A stretch of DNA of 16,381 nt, from contig JADLHH010000170.1 in the NCBI GenBank assembly GCA_020848855.1, positions 1 through 16,381 on the forward strand. The letters are read 5' to 3'. Made by a program: the position numbers and the translations under genes. Of this stretch, positions 1 through 6,314 are shown piece by piece. The stretch comes from Anaerolineae bacterium. GTDB lineage: Bacteria > Chloroflexota > Anaerolineae > Aggregatilineales > Phototrophicaceae. Within the stretch, counting starts at the first letter, position 1. Every line of letters starts with the position of its first letter. The notes beneath the pieces were generated by a model, which had not been told where the DNA came from, did no database searches, and saw nothing but the letters and a program-made list of their open reading frames with translations.

Positions 1-110
1 GGGCGCGAACTTGGCGGCGCGACCTTCGCTTCGTCCAGACGAATCTGCTCGTCCTCGTGCGCCTGCTCTTCGGAGACAATCGGTTGGTTCGAGGTTTTCT
101 TCTTCGCCAT
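1..110 (-). CDS. Hypothetical protein, N-terminal part only (runs off the window)
   Basis: Only the first 36 codons are visible. The reading begins MAKKKTSNQPIVSEEQ and continues with a charged stretch (HEDEQIRLDEAKV) before the window ends. The ATG at 110-108 is preceded by AGGAG (123-119) with an 8-nt spacer, and this Shine-Dalgarno overlaps the stop codon of the sortase gene upstream, so translation is probably coupled. The visible part is lysine-rich, then acidic, with no recognisable domain or membrane segment. It is the third gene of the methyltransferase-sortase operon. I do not recognise the family. A ribosomal or membrane function cannot be inferred from so little sequence. Confidence 0.6.
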   Translation of the reverse strand, partial: MAKKKTSNQPIVSEEQAHEDEQIRLDEAKVAPPSSR

Positions 111-121
111 GACAGGCGCTC

Positions 122-1156
122 CTAGCTGATGCGGTCAGCAAAGATGATGATCCGCTGATTATTCACCTGATAAGGATAGCACGAGATCAGGGTCGCTGTC
201 GCCCCCTGACGTGGCTGAAGCACTTCGACCTGGGTCGGCTCGACGAACAGCTTGTCGGTGACGCTGTAGGTGAAGACGCTGGTGCGCGTCTGAATCTGGA
301 ACGTATCGCCCGGCTCTAGCTGGTCGAGATGCTGGAACAGCTTGCCGTAAATGTCGTTGTGGGCGGCGAACGAGACGTTGCCGTAGTCGTCACCGGGGTT
401 GACGCCGTTGAGCACCTGCCCAACGCCCTGTTTGAGCGCTTCCCAGTCCACGCCCGGCACGATGGTCGCGTTCAGATTCAGCTTGGGGATGATCAGCGCC
501 AGCGCGGTTTCGCTGGTCGGGGCGGGGCGGTTCAGTACTGGCTGCACCCACTCGCTCTGGACGAGCGGGCGAAGCGCCGCCGGGATTTCCTCGACGTTGA
601 ACTGCGGGTTCGAGCCGTAGGTATGACCGCCCGGCAGCACGACGTTCTCCAGCCGGATCGTCGGCGTCGGCGCAATGGTCGGGATCGTCAGGCGGCGCTG
701 CTCGTCGGCGAGCGCCTGCGCCTGCGCCGTCTCCTCGTCCAGCCGCGTGATCGCCTGGAACAGGTTCACGCCGATCACGCCGATCAACAGCACGGCGAGG
801 ATTTCAATGCCGAGCAGGAAGCGATCCATAACCTTGCGCCGCGCCTTCGGGTTCGTTTGGCGGTGGTTTTCGGCGACTTCGTCGAAGCGCGGCGCGGCTT
901 CGACCGGCGGGGCGCTTTCGCGCATGACCGGCTGTGTGAGCGACGCCAGCGCCGCCGCCACCGGATCGTGAGCGGGCGCGGGCATCGCGGCTTCGGCAGC
1001 AGTCGTTTCAACCGGCGGCATATCCACCACTTCGACCACTCGCCCGGAGCGCTGCATCCGCTCCATGACCTGCATTCGCTCCTCGCGCCGTTTGATGGCG
1101 AGGACGCGCTCCAGTTCGTCGACGCTCAGTTCGTCGACCGGGCGCTTGTCACGCAT
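122..1156 (-). CDS. Membrane-anchored sortase family protein (class D-like)
   Basis: This is a 344-aa sortase-like transpeptidase, a cysteine enzyme that processes surface proteins outside the cytoplasmic membrane. The C-terminal domain (about 215-344) has the expected catalytic triad: His266 in FAAHNDIYG, Cys326 in ATLISCYPY, and Arg335 in NNQRIIIFA. One membrane segment lies at about 113-134 (FLLGIEILAVLLIGVIGVN), preceded by basic residues (KARRK), which gives an N-in, catalytic-domain-out topology. The first ~110 residues are a long, charged then Ala/Pro-rich cytoplasmic tail, longer than in most sortases. The ATG (1156-1154) overlaps the stop of the methyltransferase in ATGCGTGA, so the two are co-translated. 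No LPxTG-type substrate is visible in the window, so the target is unknown. The family call is secure; the class is less so. Confidence 0.9.
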   Translation of the reverse strand: MRDKRPVDELSVDELERVLAIKRREERMQVMERMQRSGRVVEVVDMPPVETTAAEAAMPAPAHDPVAAALASLTQPVMRESAPPVEAAPRFDEVAENHRQTNPKARRKVMDRFLLGIEILAVLLIGVIGVNLFQAITRLDEETAQAQALADEQRRLTIPTIAPTPTIRLENVVLPGGHTYGSNPQFNVEEIPAALRPLVQSEWVQPVLNRPAPTSETALALIIPKLNLNATIVPGVDWEALKQGVGQVLNGVNPGDDYGNVSFAAHNDIYGKLFQHLDQLEPGDTFQIQTRTSVFTYSVTDKLFVEPTQVEVLQPRQGATATLISCYPYQVNNQRIIIFADRIS

Positions 1157-1964
1157 GGGCGTTCACCTTCGCAACTACAGCGAACACTTCCCGCTCGAAG
1201 AACCAGCGGAACGGCGGCACACGGAACAACAGGGTGCGCAGGGAGTCGATGATGATGTTCTCGCCGCCGTGCTGGGGCGGGCTTTCCAGCCAGACTTTGC
1301 CGCGAAACCCGGCGGCGCGCAGCGTCCGGCTCATGCTCCACATCGACTGTTCGTTGACGTGAACGTGCTCGTTGACCGAGACCAGAAATTCGCGGGGATT
1401 CTTGGGATATTGATCGCCGCGTCCCATCAGCGTGCGCACGCGCCGCACGATAGGATAGGCGTAGCGGTCGTACCATACGTTCGGCGCGGTATGGACGATG
1501 AAGCGTCCGTCTGGCTTCAGCACGCGCCGCACTTCGGCAAGCGCCTGATCCAGCTCCCAGGAATGCAGGTGCTCGACCACGTCGAACATCAGCACGCGGT
1601 CGAAGGCGCTGTCCGGGAAGGGCAGGGTCTTGGCGTCCGCCAGGTATACGGCGGTGTGCCCCGGCACGATGCCATCGAGCGGGTCGATCACCCGGCGCGA
1701 CAGGTTGACGGCGACCGGCGCGTAGTCGATGCCGTAGGCGTCCGCGCCCAACTGGGCGGCGTGACGCAGAATTTCGCCGCGCCCGCAGCCCACGTCGAGG
1801 ACGACCATCCCCGGCGTGACTTCCGCCAGCGCGAAAGCAGACGCCAGCCGCCGCGAAAGCTGCTCGCCCTCGCTGGTGTTGAAAATGTCGTAGCCTTCGC
1901 AAGCGGTGCGAAAGTATTCTTCGGTATACAGAGCGGAAGAAACGGGTTCTTTTTGCTTATCCAA
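1149..1964 (-). CDS. Class I SAM-dependent methyltransferase
   Basis: A 271-aa protein with the Rossmann methyltransferase fold. Motif I is VVLDVGCGRGE (54-64), the acidic end of strand 2 is at GID80, the adenine-binding segment is LADAKTLPF (108-116), motif II/post-II is FDVVEHLH (127-134), and LKPDGRFIV (149-157) ends the SAM-binding half. This is the Methyltransf_11 type, and the substrate cannot be told from sequence. The longest reading starts at TTG (1964-1962) with only a weak upstream GAG. No in-frame ATG or GTG lies between the upstream stop and this codon, so the N-terminus is uncertain by several residues; an ATT at 1991 is the only other odd candidate. It is the first gene of the operon with the sortase, overlapping it by 8 nt, so it may act on the cell envelope, though this is only contextual. 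Confidence 0.85.
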   Translation of the reverse strand: MDKQKEPVSSALYTEEYFRTACEGYDIFNTSEGEQLSRRLASAFALAEVTPGMVVLDVGCGRGEILRHAAQLGADAYGIDYAPVAVNLSRRVIDPLDGIVPGHTAVYLADAKTLPFPDSAFDRVLMFDVVEHLHSWELDQALAEVRRVLKPDGRFIVHTAPNVWYDRYAYPIVRRVRTLMGRGDQYPKNPREFLVSVNEHVHVNEQSMWSMSRTLRAAGFRGKVWLESPPQHGGENIIIDSLRTLLFRVPPFRWFFEREVFAVVAKVNAHA

Positions 1965-2008
1965 CTGCGGCTCGGTCGTGTAACACTCAATGGGACGTTC
2001 TAAAGGCG

Positions 2009-2036
2009 ATTATACTCGACCGGATAGGCAGCGCAA
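2009..2036 (-). promoter_or_regulatory. Candidate sigma-70-type promoter for the methyltransferase-sortase operon
   Basis: On the minus strand a perfect TATAAT lies at 2014-2009. Sixteen bases upstream is TTGCGC (2036-2031), a 3/6 match to the -35 box. Transcription would start near 2002, about 40 nt ahead of the TTG start codon. The -10 is convincing; the -35 is weak. Confidence 0.5.
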
Positions 2037-2103
2037 GGCGCGAAAGTACCGTGCTGATTGCAAAATGTCGCACTCGCCGCGAGGATTCCCGGAACTGCGG
2101 CGC

Positions 2104-2343
2104 TCATCTTGGCGGGATATTGGGCGGCTCTGGCGGATTAATCGTCGGCGGCTGCGGCGGGTCGATCTGTGGCGGATTGGGTGGATCGATGGTGGGCGGT
2201 TCCGGCGGGTCAATTTCCGGCGGCTGCGGTGGATCGATGCTCGGCGCTTCTGGTGGGTCGATTGTTGGCGGCTGCGGCGGGTCGATGGTGGGCGGGTCAA
2301 TCGGTCGCGGATCGTCTACTTTGGGCATAGGGTCAAAAAGCAT
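2104..2343 (-). CDS. Small proline-rich octapeptide-repeat protein
   Basis: This is a 79-aa protein made almost entirely of an 8-residue repeat of the form [T/S/E/Q]-I-[D/N]-P-P-[Q/E/N]-[P/A]-P, as in TIDPPQPP, TIDPPEAP, SIDPPQPP and EIDPPEPP. It follows a short head, MLFDPMPKVDDPRP. The ATG (2343-2341) has a clear GGGAGG (2353-2348) four bases upstream, which supports this strand and frame. The protein should be extended (polyproline-like) and acidic, with no signal peptide or membrane segment. I do not recognise a family. Because the 24-bp DNA repeat is a multiple of three, other frames over the same DNA are also open, including a Gly-rich one on the plus strand. Only this one has a good ribosome site immediately at an ATG. 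It stands alone between the methyltransferase operon and gpmA. Confidence 0.6.
   Translation of the reverse strand: MLFDPMPKVDDPRPIDPPTIDPPQPPTIDPPEAPSIDPPQPPEIDPPEPPTIDPPNPPQIDPPQPPTINPPEPPNIPPR
2135..2296. repeat. 24-bp tandem repeat, about 6.75 units
   Basis: Imperfect 24-bp units begin at 2135, 2159, 2183, 2207, 2231, 2255 and 2279 (the last is partial). Each starts GGATCGAT or GGGTCGAT on the plus strand and ends GGCGGCTGCGGC-like. The units encode the octapeptides of the minus-strand proline-rich gene. They differ from each other mostly at the wobble and at the variable residues 1 and 6 of the octapeptide, so this is an old rather than a freshly amplified array. Confidence 0.85.
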
Positions 2344-2414
2344 CGTGCCTCCCGGTAACTGTTGTAATTCGAATGGTAACGGAACCCCGGTTGGAAAATC
2401 ATGTGCCGGGGATG

Positions 2415-2430
2415 AGTCTCCGGTGAGACT
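2415..2430. other. Short hairpin between gpmA and the repeat gene
   Basis: AGTCTC (2415-2420) and GAGACT (2425-2430) form a perfect 6-bp stem with a 4-base loop. No T-run follows on either strand, so it is not a classical terminator. It lies within the 174-bp gap 2344-2517, which otherwise contains the proline-rich gene's ribosome site and the palindrome at 2467-2490. Confidence 0.3.
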
Positions 2431-2466
2431 ACAGCCGACCGACCACTCGAAAACTGATGGGTTCTC

Positions 2467-2490
2467 GTAGGGGCGTTACATGTAACGCCC
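2467..2490. repeat. GTAGGGGC palindrome family, copy 1
   Basis: GTAG is followed by a perfect 20-bp palindrome, GGGCGTTACATGTAACGCCC (2471-2490). The outer right GCCCCTAC end is not conserved in this copy. It lies just past the 3' end of gpmA. The core differs from the other three copies in the window (3261, 7289, 8157), but self-complementarity is kept. Confidence 0.75.
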
Positions 2491-2517
2491 GCCTGTCACG
2501 AACTAGATCGTCATCTA

Positions 2518-3147
2518 CTAGTCCTGCAGCATTTCGAGGTAGCTGTGCTCGACCGCCCTGCCGTCTGAATCGATCAGGTAGCGCAGCGGCGCGCCGGTCG
2601 GAATGTTCAGGTCGGGGATGTCGCGCTCGGACACGTCGTCCAGCGCCATCACCAGCGCGCGCAGGCTGTTGCCGTGCGCGACCACCAGCACTTTCTTTCC
2701 CTGCTTCAGCAGCGGCTCGATGTGCGCTTCGTAATAGGGCATCACGCGGGCGCGTGTGTCCTTCAGGCTTTCGCCGCTGGGCGGTGCGACATCGTAGCTG
2801 CGCCGCCACAGGTGTACCTGCTCCTTGCCGAACTTCTGCGCCGTCTCGTCCTTGTTCAAGCCTTGCAGGTCGCCGTAATGCCGCTCGTTGAGCGCGGCGT
2901 CGCGGTCGATAGGCACGTCGATTTGCCCGGTCACGTCCAGAATGATGCGCAGCGTCTCCTGCGCCCGCGCCAGCGCCGAGGTGAAGGCGTGGTCGAAGTG
3001 GTAATCCTTGAGCAGCAGCCCGGCGTGCCGCGCTTCCGCGATCCCGGCTTCCGTCAGCGGGATATCTGTCCAACCCGTGAAGCGATTTTCGAGATTCCAC
3101 TGCGACTGCCCGTGACGGACGAGCACGAGTTCGCCATATTCGCTCAT
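2518..3147 (-). CDS. gpmA: 2,3-bisphosphoglycerate-dependent phosphoglycerate mutase
   Basis: This cytoplasmic glycolytic enzyme interconverts 3- and 2-phosphoglycerate through a phosphohistidine. The 209-aa product starts MSEYGELVLVRHGQSQWN. RHG (11-13) contains the phosphorylated His12. NRFTGWTDIPLTEAG (21-35) is the dPGM substrate loop, LNERHYGDLQGLNK (87-99) contains Glu88, and VAHGNSLRAL (156-165) contains the second active-site His158. The reading frame stays open upstream to a non-ATG codon near 3270, but the family begins at this ATG (3147-3145), and the extra 41 residues would read through the promoter and a hairpin. The ribosome site is weak (GAGA about 10 nt upstream). It lies downstream of mscL on the same strand but has its own -10, so it is probably a separate transcript. 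Confidence 0.93.
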   Translation of the reverse strand: MSEYGELVLVRHGQSQWNLENRFTGWTDIPLTEAGIAEARHAGLLLKDYHFDHAFTSALARAQETLRIILDVTGQIDVPIDRDAALNERHYGDLQGLNKDETAQKFGKEQVHLWRRSYDVAPPSGESLKDTRARVMPYYEAHIEPLLKQGKKVLVVAHGNSLRALVMALDDVSERDIPDLNIPTGAPLRYLIDSDGRAVEHSYLEMLQD

Positions 3148-3187
3148 GTGCGCTTGTCTCGATTCGTTAATCTGATATGTAATGTCG

Positions 3188-3193
3188 ATTATA
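3188..3193 (-). promoter_or_regulatory. TATAAT -10 box for gpmA
   Basis: A perfect TATAAT on the minus strand (3193-3188) lies 40 bases ahead of the gpmA ATG. The position expected for the -35 falls in the hairpin at 3198-3222 and shows no TTGACA-like sequence, so this promoter may rely on an activator or be weak. Confidence 0.45.
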
Positions 3194-3197
3194 GCAA

Positions 3198-3222
3198 AGA
3201 AGCGGGTTTTTAGCCCGCTTCT
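3198..3222 (-). terminator. Hairpin, candidate terminator downstream of mscL
   Basis: AGAAGCGGG (3198-3206) and CCCGCTTCT (3214-3222) form a perfect 9-bp stem with a 7-base loop. On the minus strand it follows mscL (and the palindrome at 3261-3284) and is trailed by only TTGC, so termination by a U-run would be weak. It sits directly upstream of the gpmA -10 box and may insulate that promoter. Confidence 0.5.
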
Positions 3223-3260
3223 CTGTAGACTGACAGTGGTGAACATCAGAGACATGTCTT

Positions 3261-3284
3261 GTAGGGGCACGGCACGCCGTGCCC
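3261..3284. repeat. GTAGGGGC palindrome family, copy 2
   Basis: GTAG is followed by GGGCACGGC (3265-3273), a 2-base spacer, and GCCGTGCCC (3276-3284). It lies in the gap between gpmA and mscL, just past the mscL stop codon. The 9-bp arms are perfect, but the core sequence is different from that of copy 1. Confidence 0.75.
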
Positions 3285-3299
3285 TTGTGTCAACGCACT

Positions 3300-3734
3300 T
3301 TACTGTTTTGTTTCGAGGACTTTCGTCAGCTTGTCCAGCGTTTCGATCAGCCGCTCGTCGGTCGTCGGACCGGCAGGGGCAGCCGCTTTTTCTTCCTTCT
3401 TGAATCGCTCCATCATGGTGTTGACGGCTTTCACCAGCAGAAAGACCGCCAGCGCCACAATCAGGAATTTGATCAGCGCGTTGATGAACAAGCCATAATT
3501 GATGGTGGCTGCCCCCGCTTCCTGCGCGGCGGCGAGCGACGCATAGGCTTGTCCGTTCAGCGAGATGAACAGATTCGAGAAGTCGACCCCGCCCAGAATG
3601 TAGCCAATTGGCGGCAGGATGATGTCATTGACCAGCGAACTGACGATTGCCCCAAATGCCGCGCCGATGATGACACCGACGGCGAGGTCAATCACGTTGC
3701 CCCGCATGATGAACTGCCTGAATTCCTTGATCAT
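3300..3734 (-). CDS. mscL: Large-conductance mechanosensitive channel
   Basis: This is a 144-aa inner-membrane channel that opens under membrane tension to release solutes during hypo-osmotic shock, acting as a homopentamer. The N-terminus [20 protein letters not shown] is the MscL signature. TM1 runs through about 14-43 with the Gly/Ala-rich pore stretch [13 protein letters not shown] periplasmic loop (about 46-78) follows, then TM2 at about 79-103 ([20 protein letters not shown]). The C-terminus has a charged cluster FKKEEK and a helix [15 protein letters not shown] that matches the cytoplasmic bundle. The frame extends 7 residues upstream, but GGAGGG six bases before the ATG at 3734-3732 fixes the start. 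Length is normal (E. coli about 136). It has no obvious functional partner in the neighbourhood. Confidence 0.96.
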   Translation of the reverse strand: MIKEFRQFIMRGNVIDLAVGVIIGAAFGAIVSSLVNDIILPPIGYILGGVDFSNLFISLNGQAYASLAAAQEAGAATINYGLFINALIKFLIVALAVFLLVKAVNTMMERFKKEEKAAAPAGPTTDERLIETLDKLTKVLETKQ

Positions 3735-3740
3735 GTCGTT

Positions 3741-3746
3741 CCCTCC
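3741..3746 (-). promoter_or_regulatory. mscL ribosome binding site (decides the start)
   Basis: GGAGGG on the minus strand, six bases before the ATG at 3734. It favours the short MIKEFRQ start over the upstream in-frame codon at 3755. Confidence 0.75.
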
Positions 3747-3786
3747 ACGGTTCACGAGAAAAGCGAAGCGTTTATGTATTTCGTAC

Positions 3787-3802
3787 TATGTTTGCCAACA
3801 TA
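3787..3802. promoter_or_regulatory. Inverted repeat upstream of mscL
   Basis: TATGTT (3787-3792) and AACATA (3797-3802) are separated by TGCC. A second near-palindrome, GCCGAA-T-TTCGGC, lies at 3814-3826. Both are in the mscL leader/promoter region. The minus strand carries TTGGCA (a 5/6 -35 match) within the first repeat, but only a poor -10 follows (CATAAA). These could be an operator; no factor is identifiable. Confidence 0.25.
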
Positions 3803-3980
3803 ATAGATCAGGAGCCGAATTTCGGCACTAACATCGGCGCACCAATTTGTCGGTGTTTCGGTCACTTTGGGTTTTTGGGGGAAGCAACGGCACGAAAACG
3901 GCTCATGCGGATTTGAAAGTGCGCGGGAGTGCTGAAAAGCAGGGATACACGTAGGAATTAAGCATCACCAGGCTGGTGTT

Positions 3981-4082
3981 TTCTCCCGTCTCCCCGAACT
4001 TGTTCGGGCACACGCCTTGCGTAACGTGACCGCAAGTCACGCGAGAGGGGAAGCATCCGCAGGATGCCGGGGTGAGGGGGAA
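3981..4082. repeat. Intergenic inverted-repeat (MITE-like) element
   Basis: The ends are imperfect inverted repeats: TTCTCCCGTCTCCCC (3981-3995) against GGGGTGAGGGGGAA (4069-4082). Inside are three small hairpins: CCGAAC-TT-GTTCGG, GTGAC-CGCAA-GTCAC and GCATCC-GCA-GGATGC. There is no credible reading frame and no transposase. The element fills much of the 448-bp gap between mscL and the next gene. The rest of that gap (3840-3965 and 4085-4170) shows nothing I can identify. Whether this is a dispersed family must be tested against the genome. Confidence 0.5.
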
Positions 4083-4182
4083 TTGTAGTATCTTCTCGGT
4101 TTTCACCACTCCTGCTGCGCCAGCCGCGTGCCGAGATTTGAATTCTGTGTTACAACCAGTGGAGATGCGGCGAGGTCAGAAT

Positions 4183-4398
4183 ATGAATACCAGATCGAGA
4201 AAGCCAGACTCGGCTACGGCGTCGGGCGTGTTCCCCAAGCCCGACTTTTCGGCGTCCGCTCCTCAGGAATCCCCGGAGACGCCGCCGCCTGAACACGAAA
4301 CCGATCCCGGCAGCATCACCGGCGTGCTGCCGATTGTCCCCGAAGGCAAGGACGACGCCAAGAATCAGGATGATTCGGCGGCGGGCAAACGGCAGTAA
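4183..4398 (+). CDS. Small hypothetical acidic protein
   Basis: A 71-aa product begins MNTRSRKPDSATASGVFPKPDF. It has a Pro/Ser/Glu-rich middle (QESPETPPPEHETDPG), a short hydrophobic patch GVLPIVPEG, and a polar tail ending AAGKRQ. The ATG at 4183 is preceded by GAGGT (4172-4176) with a 6-nt spacer, which is better than the longer reading from 4072 that runs out of the repeat element. It looks intrinsically disordered and has no signal peptide, membrane segment or cysteine. It converges on the GNAT gene with a 64-bp gap. I do not recognise a family, and it could be a lineage-specific protein. Confidence 0.5.
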   Translation: MNTRSRKPDSATASGVFPKPDFSASAPQESPETPPPEHETDPGSITGVLPIVPEGKDDAKNQDDSAAGKRQ

Positions 4399-4462
4399 TC
4401 CTCGCGCCGCCGCGTCCGCAGGTTCCGGCAGTGGTGATTCGGATTCGCGCCGGGCGTGCGCC

Positions 4463-5434
4463 TTATGGGAATGTCCCCCGCAGCATCTTGCGATACACCA
4501 GCAGCCGCAGGTAAACATGCATCCCGGCGCGCTCGTACAGCGCGACGGCGTTGGTCAGGCTGGAAGCATCGACGCCCAGCCCGGCGCGACGGTAGCCGCG
4601 CTGTCGCAGCAGCGCCAGACTGTGCCCCAGCAGCGCCGAACCTAAGCCGTGCTTGCGCCAGCGGCGGCGCACCCCAAGCTCCCACACCCAGCCCATGTCC
4701 GGGTCTGCGACGCCGTAGGGACGGTTCAGGCAGATTCCGGCGATCTCGTCGCCGTCCCAGGCGACCAGCCACAGCGAGTAATCGTTGTTGGCGCGGTTGA
4801 GGATGTTGTGCGTCCACGTTTCAAAGGTCTGATGCTCGAAGCCCCAGTGATCGGCGAAGGTGTCCATGTGCGTCTGGTAGACGGCATAGGCGTCGCGCGC
4901 TTTGTCGAACGGGCGCAGCACGATCCCCGGCGGCAGCGGCGGCGCGTCGATAGGCTGATCCAGTTCCATGCGCATCGTGTAAAAGGTGCGGATGTACTGG
5001 TAGCCTTCGGCTTCAAACAGACGAATCGCCGCATGGTTCAGGTCAATCGTGTGCCGCTGAATGGCGATGGGCTGGTCAGGCGGCAGGTCAGCCCGCTCGA
5101 CCCACTCGCGCGCTCGCGCTTCGGTCAGGTGGACGAGTTCCGTGCCGATGCCGCGCCCCCAGTAATCGGGGTGGATGTTGCCGTCCGCCCAGATGACGTG
5201 GATGCCAGTGTCAAAATCAATCTCACCGAAGCCGATCATCTGCTCCTGCGCTTCGAGGATGAACGACCCTTCGGCGGTGTCGAAGCCGGGGGATTCAAAT
5301 TCCCGGCGCAGATCGTCGATAGTGACCAGTCGCTCGTCGCCGGCGGCGCGCTGGGCGGCGTTGGCGAGCGCCGCCATCGCCGGGTAATCGCCCGGCTGGC
5401 AGGGACGGACGGTGAATTGTTCGCGCACGATCAT
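4463..5434 (-). CDS. Double-GNAT N-acetyltransferase
   Basis: This is a 323-aa protein with two GNAT folds in tandem, the arrangement known from mycothiol synthase-like proteins. The N-terminal domain (about 7-155) has motif A HPDYWGRGIGTEL (88-100) and a motif B-like LNHAAIRLFEAEGY. The C-terminal domain (about 170-318) has the better acetyl-CoA site, LGVRRRWRKHGLGSALLGHS (253-272), and the B segment TNAVALYERAGM. The substrate is not predictable, and mycothiol synthesis is unlikely to be provable from this alone. The start is ATG 5434-5432 with GGAG eight bases upstream. The longer open frame from 5515 would run through the promoter. The gene is transcribed away from the thymidylate-kinase-like gene. 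Confidence 0.85.
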   Translation of the reverse strand: MIVREQFTVRPCQPGDYPAMAALANAAQRAAGDERLVTIDDLRREFESPGFDTAEGSFILEAQEQMIGFGEIDFDTGIHVIWADGNIHPDYWGRGIGTELVHLTEARAREWVERADLPPDQPIAIQRHTIDLNHAAIRLFEAEGYQYIRTFYTMRMELDQPIDAPPLPPGIVLRPFDKARDAYAVYQTHMDTFADHWGFEHQTFETWTHNILNRANNDYSLWLVAWDGDEIAGICLNRPYGVADPDMGWVWELGVRRRWRKHGLGSALLGHSLALLRQRGYRRAGLGVDASSLTNAVALYERAGMHVYLRLLVYRKMLRGTFP

Positions 5435-5465
5435 CGCATACACTCCGCGTAAAAACGCTGCGTCA

Positions 5466-5494
5466 AGCGTATCATTCCGGTTTACGAATGTCAA
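5466..5494 (-). promoter_or_regulatory. Candidate promoter for the double-GNAT gene
   Basis: The minus strand carries a perfect TTGACA (5494-5489), a 17-base spacer and TACGCT (5471-5466, a 3/6 match). The start codon is 32 bases further on. The 144-bp divergent gap 5435-5578 must also hold the promoter of the plus-strand kinase gene. There I see only a 6-bp hairpin CCGTAT/ATACGG (5553-5571) abutting its G-rich ribosome site. Confidence 0.45.
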
Positions 5495-5578
5495 TGACGG
5501 TCTATGACGGGTCATCAGGTAGCGAAAATCGGGCGCGAAGGCTAAGATGGCTCCGTATCATCACTATACGGGGGGACA

Positions 5579-6274
5579 ATGACTGACCACTTTTTCCTCG
5601 TCCTCGAAGGCTTGGACGGTTCGGGCAAGAGCGAGCTTTCGCGCCGGCTCGCCGCGCATATCGGCGATGCCATCGGCGCGGAGCATGTGCTGCTCACCTT
5701 CGAGCCGCGTAACGAGATGGCGGCGGGCGAGTTCTGCCGCGATGTGCTGGCGAAGCGCATCACTGTTTCGATGCGCACGCTGGCGCTCGGTTTCGCCCTC
5801 AACCGCGCCGACCACGGCGAGCGCATGATCACGCCGTTCCTCAACGGCGGCGCTGCCGGCGTGCCCGCCCGGCGGGTCGTCATCTGCGACCGCTACTACA
5901 TGTCGTCGCTGGTCTACCAGTCGAGCGGCGGCTTGAGCATCGACGACGTGATGGAGCTGAACAAAAGCGCGCCCCCGCCCGACCTGACGCTGTTTCTGGA
6001 CGCCAGCCCCGAAACCTCTTACGAGCGCATCAGCGCCCGGCAGTTGAAGCTGGGCTTCACCGACCGCGAACTGTTCGAGGAGCGGCTCGGCGAGACGCGC
6101 GAGAAATATGTCACTGTGATCGACTTCCTGCGCAAGCGCGGCGAACAGATCGAAATCGTCGATGCCAATGGCACACGGCTGCAAGTGCTCAACGGCATGA
6201 TCGACGCGATCAACCGGCGCGCCCCCGATTGGCTGCGGCTGCCGCATATGGAGACAATGGAGTGGCAGCTTTGA
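5579..6274 (+). CDS. Thymidylate kinase-like P-loop nucleotide kinase
   Basis: A 231-aa P-loop kinase of the dTMP kinase type, which phosphorylates dTMP to dTDP with ATP. The Walker A motif is GLDGSGKS (11-18). RADHGERMITPF (76-87) resembles the nucleotide-binding helix of the family. CDRYYMSSLVYQ (103-114) matches the DR[YH]xxSSxAYQ signature. LTLFLDASPETSYERISAR (136-154) is the strand-plus-LID region. The usual REPGGT loop is replaced by FEPRNEMAAGEF (41-52), so this may be a paralogue acting on another (deoxy)nucleotide rather than the housekeeping enzyme. The ATG is preceded by a run of six G residues. It is followed after 40 bp by the second double-GNAT gene, probably on the same transcript. 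The fold is certain; the exact substrate is not. Confidence 0.78.
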   Translation: MTDHFFLVLEGLDGSGKSELSRRLAAHIGDAIGAEHVLLTFEPRNEMAAGEFCRDVLAKRITVSMRTLALGFALNRADHGERMITPFLNGGAAGVPARRVVICDRYYMSSLVYQSSGGLSIDDVMELNKSAPPPDLTLFLDASPETSYERISARQLKLGFTDRELFEERLGETREKYVTVIDFLRKRGEQIEIVDANGTRLQVLNGMIDAINRRAPDWLRLPHMETMEWQL

Positions 6275-6314
6275 AAGCCGCCAACCTCGTGCTGCTCTCT
6301 GTGTGGCAGCGGTG

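Noticed and set aside
1065..2003. 312-aa plus-strand open frame opposite the methyltransferase
   Set aside because: Antisense shadow: His/Arg/Val-rich, no motif, while the other strand has the SAM-binding motifs.
2135..2296. CRISPR array
   Set aside because: The 24-bp units are contiguous with no spacers and encode an in-frame octapeptide repeat.
2051..2470. Gly-rich plus-strand frame over the 24-bp repeats
   Set aside because: The repeat unit is a multiple of three, so open frames on both strands are expected. This one lacks a ribosome site near its start, unlike the minus-strand frame.
3148..3270. N-terminal extension of gpmA by 41 residues
   Set aside because: It would translate the TATAAT box and the 9-bp hairpin; the phosphoglycerate mutase family begins at MSEYGELVLVRHG.
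3261..3284. GTAGGGGC palindromes as ordinary rho-independent terminators
   Set aside because: None is followed by a U-run on either strand, and one lies inside an operon.
3966..3978. CACCA-GGC-TGGTG hairpin as a terminator
   Set aside because: Only 5 bp with a 3-base loop; the TTTT that follows is short, and no plus-strand gene ends here.
3903..4109. 68-aa minus-strand frame over the inverted-repeat element
   Set aside because: It is almost entirely repeat sequence with hairpins and has no ribosome site or family.
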